Assembly: GCF_932526225.1 (NCBI RefSeq)
Contig: NC_064045.1
Span: 1,522,501-1,586,500 of the forward strand
Direction: 5' to 3'
DNA: 64,000 nt
Source: Nematostella vectensis
Taxonomy: Eukaryota; Cnidaria; Anthozoa; Actiniaria; Edwardsiidae
Shown: positions 47,591 through 64,000 of the stretch, piece by piece
Layout of the letters: each line of letters starts with the position of its first letter
Numbering within the stretch: position 1 is the stretch's first letter
Notes under the pieces: generated by a model
The model's input: only the letters and a program-made list of their open reading frames with translations
The model's database searches: none
What the model was told of the DNA's origin: nothing
Made by a program: the position numbers and the translations under genes

Positions 47591-49543
47591 TTATTTTCTG
47601 TGGCGTGGCATAAAAAAAGTTATACAATGAATTCTTGTGGTATACTGCAAAATATCCCACTTCTCACTTGTATTTTCTTTTAAATGATGCATGGCATATT
47701 CTGCAGTATGCCACTCAAAAGTATTGTATAACGAGTAAATGTACAGAAAATATACTGACCTTTGACTGCCATCTGAAGAGCTTCCAACTTTGAAAGTATT
47801 ATTACCAAAACTTTCAACAGAAGAAAGGTAGCCATCAAGTTCTTTTCTATCTGGGACATTAAACCCAAAGCTTCCTTTCCCTTTCCCTTTCCCTTTCCCC
47901 ATGAATCGATGTCTATAAGTGCCATCAAAACTCCCATCAGCAATACTGAGGAGTTTATTCTTGTAGTGGTCTTCTAAATCAATTGTAAGCTTGTCCAGAA
48001 GCCCAACAACATTGTACTCTTTTGTTCGCCGCAGAATTATATCTTTAAGAACCAGAAACTGAGCCTCAGCAAAATTGTTTGTGTGGTTCCCTCTAACAGG
48101 CAGTTCTTTTCTAAAGCATAGAGCAAAAGATTCTTTGTCATTGTAAAGTTTTTGTAAATAGCTTACTAAAGTGGGGTTTTCCATGCAATGGTCATCATTT
48201 AAAAGTTCGCTAAAGCTGTTCTCAAATTCTTGTTCTGTCTCTGCATATAGTGATTTCTTGAAAAGGTTGAGAATGAATGGTCTATCAGCAAGGTTGACAT
48301 TGTTTTTGCTTTCATGAAGCCACCTCCAAAGTTGTTGGAGCATGTGAAATGTGCATAGAAGTAAGGTGGATAGGGGCCAAATAGACTTCAGAGCATTTCG
48401 TTCCTCTTTACAGTTATCGGTAAGTATGACTTTTGGTCCATTTTCCTTTCCACGACCATTGAATGCATATTCAGGTAAGCACGAGCAGAGCATTTTAAAG
48501 CCCTGCTTTAATGTGGACTCTCGCTCATCACTAGCTATCAGAATATCGAGTGGAAGTGCCCCTGAAACATTATGTGTGCACATAACAAACACTTTAAGAT
48601 TGTGCTCCTCAGTGTTAGAAGTAGCATCCACAAACACCATTTCTACAGACTGCTGAACTTCATTGTGTACACGCTTCATAAGGGGTGTAACAATAGCAAC
48701 CAAAAGAGGTTTGTCCTCCCCCCCGTACACTTGGTGGTGAGTGGTAGCATCAGGGTTATCTTTGCTATATTGTTCAAGCCTTTCAGCCAGTCTCTGGTAC
48801 ATCATTACCCCTTGTCCTCCATACCTATCCTTGCCATATTGTGTGTAAAGGTAGCTAAAGTTCCTTCTTCTTGGCACAACTGCTCGATTAGCCTTCTTTC
48901 GATGAAATTCCAAATCGTCATTACATGATTCCTTGAGCTCTTTCAAGTATTGTTGTCTTGCAGTTGCTGGTGTATGCCCACTTTCATACATTTTCAATAC
49001 TCTTTCTGTACACTCAGGAGTCAGGTCCAGAAAGTTTGATGCCTCCAAAGTTTCAAGGGAGTGGTTGTGCTCCCACTCAATATCCAATGAGCAGCACCCC
49101 TTGTGGTCCAATTTGACAATCATCTGGAAGGGACAGTTGGTGTTTTTCACTCTAGCAGAAGGATTGATATGTAATTTTTTCTGTGGGTCCTTACTTGGGC
49201 TCCAGTTGCGAGTATTATGCTGACACCTATAATAATTCTGAAGCACGTAGCCACTCGTGGGGTTTTTCTTTGTCTTGAGCTTGATGGAAACGTTATTAAT
49301 GACTTCGTACTCAGATATCCATAGCTCCAGGTTTTCTTCTGTAATATCTTCAGTCAACACGTGGGCCTTGAAGTTCTGTCTATTTCCTGAAATTGACTTC
49401 AGGTAGTAAAAAGAATCATCTGGGAGCGAGGCCAAAAAATACTCATCTGTAATTTCGGATAATTCAAACGATCTCTTTTTCGAATGCACTTCTTTTATAG
49501 CTGAAGATATTAGATCTTTGAGAAAATCAGGTTTGTCCGCCAT
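47591..49543 (-). CDS. MULE transposase
   Basis: A 650-residue frame starting MADKPDFLKD at 49543 (a longer in-frame start at 49708 would only translate the inverted repeat, so the inner ATG, set in CAAGATGGCGGA, is preferred). An N-terminal FAR1/WRKY-like zinc motif spans about residues 105-162 (YYRCQHN, NCPF, WEHNHS). The catalytic core has D306 in VFVDATSNTEEH, D376 in ILTDNCKEERNAL followed by LLCTFHMLQQLWRW, and E493 in NNFAEAQFLVLK, fitting the MULE DDE pattern. A GKGKGKGKG stretch lies near residue 550. No SWIM zinc finger is seen; the reading after about residue 580 looks intronic, because GTCAGT follows DGSQR and an acceptor-like ATTTTAG lies near 47555. The last exon may have been cut by the Penelope-like insertion. 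The frame is intact, so the element moved recently. Confidence 0.9.
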   Translation of the reverse strand: MADKPDFLKDLISSAIKEVHSKKRSFELSEITDEYFLASLPDDSFYYLKSISGNRQNFKAHVLTEDITEENLELWISEYEVINNVSIKLKTKKNPTSGYVLQNYYRCQHNTRNWSPSKDPQKKLHINPSARVKNTNCPFQMIVKLDHKGCCSLDIEWEHNHSLETLEASNFLDLTPECTERVLKMYESGHTPATARQQYLKELKESCNDDLEFHRKKANRAVVPRRRNFSYLYTQYGKDRYGGQGVMMYQRLAERLEQYSKDNPDATTHHQVYGGEDKPLLVAIVTPLMKRVHNEVQQSVEMVFVDATSNTEEHNLKVFVMCTHNVSGALPLDILIASDERESTLKQGFKMLCSCLPEYAFNGRGKENGPKVILTDNCKEERNALKSIWPLSTLLLCTFHMLQQLWRWLHESKNNVNLADRPFILNLFKKSLYAETEQEFENSFSELLNDDHCMENPTLVSYLQKLYNDKESFALCFRKELPVRGNHTNNFAEAQFLVLKDIILRRTKEYNVVGLLDKLTIDLEDHYKNKLLSIADGSFDGTYRHRFMGKGKGKGKGSFGFNVPDRKELDGYLSSVESFGNNTFKVGSSSDGSQRSVYFLYIYSLYNTFEWHTAEYAMHHLKENTSEKWDILQYTTRIHCITFFMPRHRK

Positions 49544-49734
49544 CTTGAGCCATCCAAGTAATGACGTCATACAACACTCTTGAGCGAAAATCACTCTCGA
49601 ACTAGTCACGAAGGAAGTCGTCGGTTCGGTTGGTTTTCGATTTGGCATCGACGGTTTAAAATGGCAACGACGGTTCTCAGGAATGACAACGACCGTTATA
49701 ATTGGCAACGACCGTTTACGAAAGGGAAATTTGC
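49530..49734 (-). repeat. Right terminal inverted repeat of the Mutator-like element
   Basis: Inverted partner of 44254-44460 with a few substitutions. It contains the four AACGGTCGTTGCCA-like sub-repeats, ATGACGTCAT at 49561-49570 and, at its inner edge, the transposase start codon. Confidence 0.9.
49561..49570. promoter_or_regulatory. Palindromic CRE-like site (right TIR)
   Basis: ATGACGTCAT, the counterpart of 44421-44430, 17 bp upstream of the transposase ATG. Confidence 0.5.
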
Positions 49735-50052
49735 GTCGCCGACAAAGAGTTAAGCTTGGGCAAGACTGCTTCTCGGAATGGGGCGCAATTCCATTAGGCG
49801 TCCCACAGGCACGAAGCTCGGCCCCTGGTTATTTCTCATTATGATTAACGATCTTGATGCCCAAGGGGTCGACCTCTGGAAGTACGTAGATGACACAACT
49901 CTGGCTGAGGTTGTCTAAAGGAGAGGAAAGTACCGTCCAGCATTCCCTATTTTCAAGTTTTTAATATTATTATAATTGTAACATAAACGTAATTCAGCCT
50001 ACTGGCTGCAATGTTTTATGAATAAACCATCTATCTATCTATCATCTATCTA
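49735..50052 (+). pseudogene. LINE, 3' portion after the Mutator-like insertion
   Basis: Continues the LINE cut at 44253. The frame resumes across one target copy with VKLGQDCFSEWGAIPLGVPQ (RT motif B) and, after a one-base loss, KYVDDTTLAEVV (catalytic YVDD, motif C). It then drops straight into a 3' region ending AATAAACCATCTATCTATC, so the thumb and C terminus are deleted. The ATCT repeat tail resembles that of the minus-strand LINE at 57190. Confidence 0.85.
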
Positions 50053-50268
50053 ATTATACTTTTAGTTGTCTCCTATGAGTTTATCATTTTCCTCCACCCC
50101 TTGTCTCACTCACATCTATATATAGATTGCGACATCACGGTGGGAAAATCCTTTTGAAACATATTTTGCCCACCAAAATATTCTTCACCGTTAAAATCTC
50201 TGCTAAGCTACGGTAAGAGTCATGGAAAGGTCGAGAAGGAATGCAGCAATCAGATTTATAGGGATTTG

Positions 50269-50401
50269 TAATGTTACCCTGGGTTCCAGAGGCTTTATAT
50301 CCGCCCTAAAAACTCTCGCTTCGCTCTAAAAACTCTCGGAGCCTCGTAACTCTCGCTTCGCTCTAAAAACTCTCGAACCTCTGGTTTCCAGGGTAAGGTT
50401 A
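50269..50401. mobile_element. 133-bp MITE-like inverted-repeat element
   Basis: The left end TAATGTTACCCTGGGTTCC and the right end, read in complement TAACCTTACCCTGGAAACC, pair over ~24 bp with few mismatches. Inside, CTCTCGCTTCGCTCTAAAAA occurs twice. No coding capacity. Confidence 0.55.
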
Positions 50402-53254
50402 TGTTTACACGGTACCGAACGAATTTAATCTAAAGATGCTTTGGGCGCATAGCGACAAGCTAATTTACATATTGAAATTCGCCGAGTAGGCGGCAAGATG
50501 ACACAGGGACCCCGAGCATGTCCTAACAAAACAAGTTGAAGTATGGTTGAACTCGAAAATGGGGTGCTGATATGATCGAGTTTTCATGGCTGAATATATG
50601 AAAATACCCCCCAAAGTATACCAAATGGGCTAGAAAATAGATGGCACATAGACGTAACGTGGGTAGTGTCGTCGTTGAACAAGGCTGAAGGCAAAATGGT
50701 GGTTGCTTTTGAAGTGGTACGTAAGAGTCAAAATTCGATATGGTTCCCACGGAAGCTGTATGTTTTCGTTTTAAATTATTCAAAGCTAAGGTTTACGACT
50801 TCGCTTGTTGCGTTTTCTAGAGCTCTATTTACTAAAGTAAGATAAGTAAGTAGTTGCACACCATTTTTAGTTTATTTCCCGCTTCCATGGACCGTAAAGG
50901 TTTTAGGGATTTCTCAATGGTTAGTCAACCGGACAACGATATCTCTGGTTTCCCAAGTTTTAGTGCTGTTTTGGATCTCTGTCAAACATTTTTATTTAGG
51001 CTTACAATACACAAATAAGATACTTATATATGCTTTATGTATAAGCCATTATATAAATCCTAATGCTTATAAATTTTTCCTTCGAACACAAAAGCTATTT
51101 ATCCCGGAAATGACATGAAATTCTTGTAGGCAAAATCAAAATGTCTTAACGCTGCGAATTAAATAAGTTCGCCTCACATCTCGTGTAGTCGATTATTTAA
51201 TCCAAGTTAAATCCATCCGATGCAATATTATTGAGAACTCAAAATACTTCTCATTCCATCAATGTGATTTAATTTTAAATTGTAAGAAAATTGCCGTGAA
51301 CTTTCGTAACCCTTGCATATCACCTCTCGGCCCTTTATAAAACAGGATGCGTAATATTCCATACTAACATTCAATTTTATTTTGAATAACATAGCCAACA
51401 TTTTTTATAATACTCTATCCCCCTTCAGTACAAAAATTAAGTTATGCAAGGTCTTAGAAAAATTGAAATATGTCCAGTGATCTTCGAGACAAATATTATT
51501 ATCGAATGTCGACTCTTCTAGAAACTTGTACGTGGGTTCTTTCCATACGATCGAGCATTCTTATCTGCACAATTTCAACCGATTTTAACTTTGTGCAGGG
51601 CACTAATGAAGTTTGCGGCGATTTAACGCTTCTTTTAATTAAACGCTAAAAGAGATCAGCGCTTAGATACCCCTGGTTTCTACGGAAATATGCAGATCTT
51701 GATATCTTCGTTGGGTTTTAACTTGTTATGAATTTCTGACATGCCTTTGTTCTCGTCAATTTTGCTGTACACAAGTTAACCAAACTATTCAGGGTTTGTT
51801 AGTGAGATTCACGGTAAGCGGTTGCTTGCAATACCTAGGGGTTCTGGTGACGCATGTAATATAAAACTTTATTTCCTTGTCATGTATATGGTTTGGCGTT
51901 TTCTTTCTTTTCTTCCATCAAATTTCTCTGACATTTGATGTGATTGATAACATTAATTTTTGATAAAAATGATTGTGTTCATACATTTATCTTTTTATTG
52001 TGCAAAGAAAGTGCTTATTTTTTTAACATATTGCACAGCATATTATGGCATAAAGATTTGTTTCTTATTTTCTTTGTTTAAATTTTCTGTAAAAATATAT
52101 GGGAATAGCTATATACCTATTTCAAAAAAAGGTTGCAATCTAGAATCCTTATTATATAGAAAATCGTCATTTTGCCTATTTTCTATTAAAATATTGTGAA
52201 CAATAATTCCCTTGCGTAGCGCAATTTATCTAACACCCTTGTAATACCTACGAGTGGATTCGTTCGTGAAAATTTTCTATACGGCAACTGCCTGCAAGGT
52301 TAAAACCACCCCTCCCCAAAAAATGAATATACCCACCCCTCCCACAAAAAAATTCTCAAGCCTTGAAATTTTCGGAAGTTGACAGGTATGCGTATAAACA
52401 GATGAATCCTTGTATCTGATCCATGTGCATGTTCATAAGAACATAAAATAAGGATTCTAGAGCTTTTGGAACCTGGGCTTATATTTTATTGATGCTTATT
52501 TGGTTATTTACTTATTTACTTGATACTAGCGAGTTACAATTACTACAAATTGTTACTTATTTGAAATAGGTGTATACCCAATTCTAATGGTATTTTTTCA
52601 AAAAACATTAAAATTTTATTTCTCTCAAAGATAATGCCTTTTGCATCATTTTATCAAGAAAATATTTCATTTGAATTGTCTTCAGTCATTTTCTCTTATA
52701 GAAGAGAAGGCATTAGAGGTTCTCCAAGTTATATACAGGCTAAGCCAAATTGGAATTCACTCAAGAGGCTATTTAAAAACTAACACTGGGGCTTTTAAAG
52801 TGCGAGTATGAGGATAGAAAATACCATTCCACATGCTTGGGTTAATATAGGCTTAGCAAATAAGTATGTGTTAAAATCCTTAACTTACAACACAACTAGT
52901 TTTGCAATGCTTCAGCTAAGGTATTTTGAAGTTGAATCTTTTAAATAAGTGTTTTTTTAAGAGTTGAAGAATATTTTGCAGAAGTTCTTACAGTGATCAC
53001 AAGTGTGAAATGCCTTGGGATTTGAAATTTTTGAAAGTTTGGAATTGGGAATTAATTTTAGTGTTAATAAGTGTCTTTGGCCTTAGTCCTACTGTCAGCA
53101 TAAATAGTTTTTAGAGATGCAAAGTTTATATTTTAGCACATAAATTGTTTATTGTCACATTGTGATGGGTCCACTTCTAGTTAAATATTAATATTTGTTT
53201 TTGTTACAGTATGCAAATCATATTCACAACATCATGTGTATTGATGTATTCTCA
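50402..53254. other. Spacer upstream of myosin exons; first exon not located
   Basis: About 2.9 kb, increasingly AT-rich, without a recognised gene or repeat. The missing 5' exon(s) and promoter of the myosin gene may lie here. A short ATG frame at 50496 (MTQGPRACPNKTS) ends at a stop and has the wrong phase to join the first seen exon. The frames at 50523-50783 (minus) and 51960-52199 look spurious. Confidence 0.4.
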
Positions 53255-53261
53255 TCAGTTT

Positions 53262-53745
53262 GGAGACATATTCTCTACCTCGCAAATTTAGAGACATTCT
53301 CTACCTCACACATTTGGAAACATATTCTCTACCTCACACATTTGGAGACATATTTCTACCGCACACATTTGAAGACATATTCTCTACCTTACACATTTGG
53401 AGACATAATATTCTCTACCTCACACATTTTAAGACATATTTTATACCTCACGCGTTTGGAGACATATTTCTACCTCACACATTTGGAAACATATTTCTAC
53501 CTCACACATTTGGGGACATATTCTCTACCTCACACATTTTGAGACATATTTCTACCTCACACATTGGAAACATATTTCTACCTCACAAATTTGGAGGCAT
53601 ATTCTCTACCTCACACATTTGGAGACATATTTCTACCGCACACATTTAAAGACATTCTCTACCTTACACATTTGGAGACATGTTCTCTACCTAACACATT
53701 TGGAAACATATTTCCACCTCACACATTTGGAGACATATTCTCTGC
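53262..53745 (+). repeat. ~28-31-bp minisatellite abutting a myosin splice acceptor
   Basis: About 16 imperfect units built from ATTCTCTACCTCACACATTT and GGAGACAT, some lacking TC. The last unit runs into the pyrimidine tract TTCTCTGCTTCTCTTCAG of the exon at 53756, so the tract itself looks like a unit variant (TCTCTGC for TCTCTAC). Frames of 115-148 codons over this array are artefacts. Confidence 0.85.
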
Positions 53746-53755
53746 TTCTCTTCAG

Positions 53756-63899
<10,144 letters not shown>

Positions 63900-63939
63900 G
63901 TATGTAATCACAAATGCTGATGAGTATGATGACAGTGAT

Positions 63940-64000
63940 CGTGGTGGTGGCGTTGTTATCGATGATGATGATGGTGATGGTGATGGTGATAGTGATTGTA
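63940..64000. repeat. (GATGGT)n-type microsatellite at the window edge
   Basis: GATGATGATGATGGTGAT runs with GTGATA variants, in the myosin intron after exon 11. Confidence 0.8.

Noticed and set aside
48351-49223. Plus-strand frames of ~100 codons
   Set aside because: Shadows of the minus-strand MULE transposase.
50523-50783. 86-codon minus-strand frame
   Set aside because: No motif, no splice or poly(A) support; composition fits chance.

Overview
This is a eukaryotic, animal-type genomic window: spliced genes with GT-AG introns, AT-rich spacers, long satellite arrays and several layers of transposable elements. Penelope-like elements with hammerhead-type motifs, a Mutator-like transposon, CR1/L2-like LINEs and 'CAAGATGGCGG' start contexts point to a marine invertebrate. 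A cnidarian (sea anemone or coral) is my best guess, but that is inference. There is no bacterial-style operon, CRISPR array or rRNA gene.

Layout: 1-5.9 kb holds an ATT microsatellite, a frameshifted Penelope-like element and small retroelement remnants. 6.1-24.0 kb is one ~17.8 kb satellite of a 40/41-bp unit, three quarters of which is a tandem duplication of a 6,717-bp block; a TA-flanked MITE abuts its end. 26.1-29.3 kb is a broken copy of a multi-copy gene family. 29.4-33.6 kb holds strand-skewed low-complexity DNA, a LINE 3' end and a foldback repeat. 33.7-37.8 kb is a 4.1-kb foldback element with 448-bp inverted arms and a 7-bp target duplication, filled by a 22-bp satellite. 38.36-39.02 kb is the one complete, intact host gene, ATG101, and a second 22-bp satellite follows at 39.6-41.8 kb. 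42.3-50.0 kb is a three-level nest: a LINE interrupted by a complete Mutator-like transposon (9-bp target duplication), itself interrupted by a second Penelope-like element. 53.75-63.90 kb carries eleven exons of an unconventional myosin motor domain on the plus strand, running off the right edge; its introns hold a MITE, LINE pieces, minisatellites and a second foldback element.

Most notable: (i) minisatellites in the myosin gene that grew out of, or up to, splice junctions, one of them repeating the last 21 coding bases plus the splice donor about 15 times; (ii) a Mutator-like element with a second, convergent three-exon gene coding an HMG-box plus C2H2-finger protein, both start codons lying at the inner edges of the inverted repeats; (iii) a satellite-bearing foldback element that shares its terminal hexamer pattern and 7-bp target duplication with a small foldback element in a myosin intron; (iv) a MITE whose empty target site is preserved in a nearby duplicate. 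Long open frames inside the 22-bp satellite are treated as artefacts.
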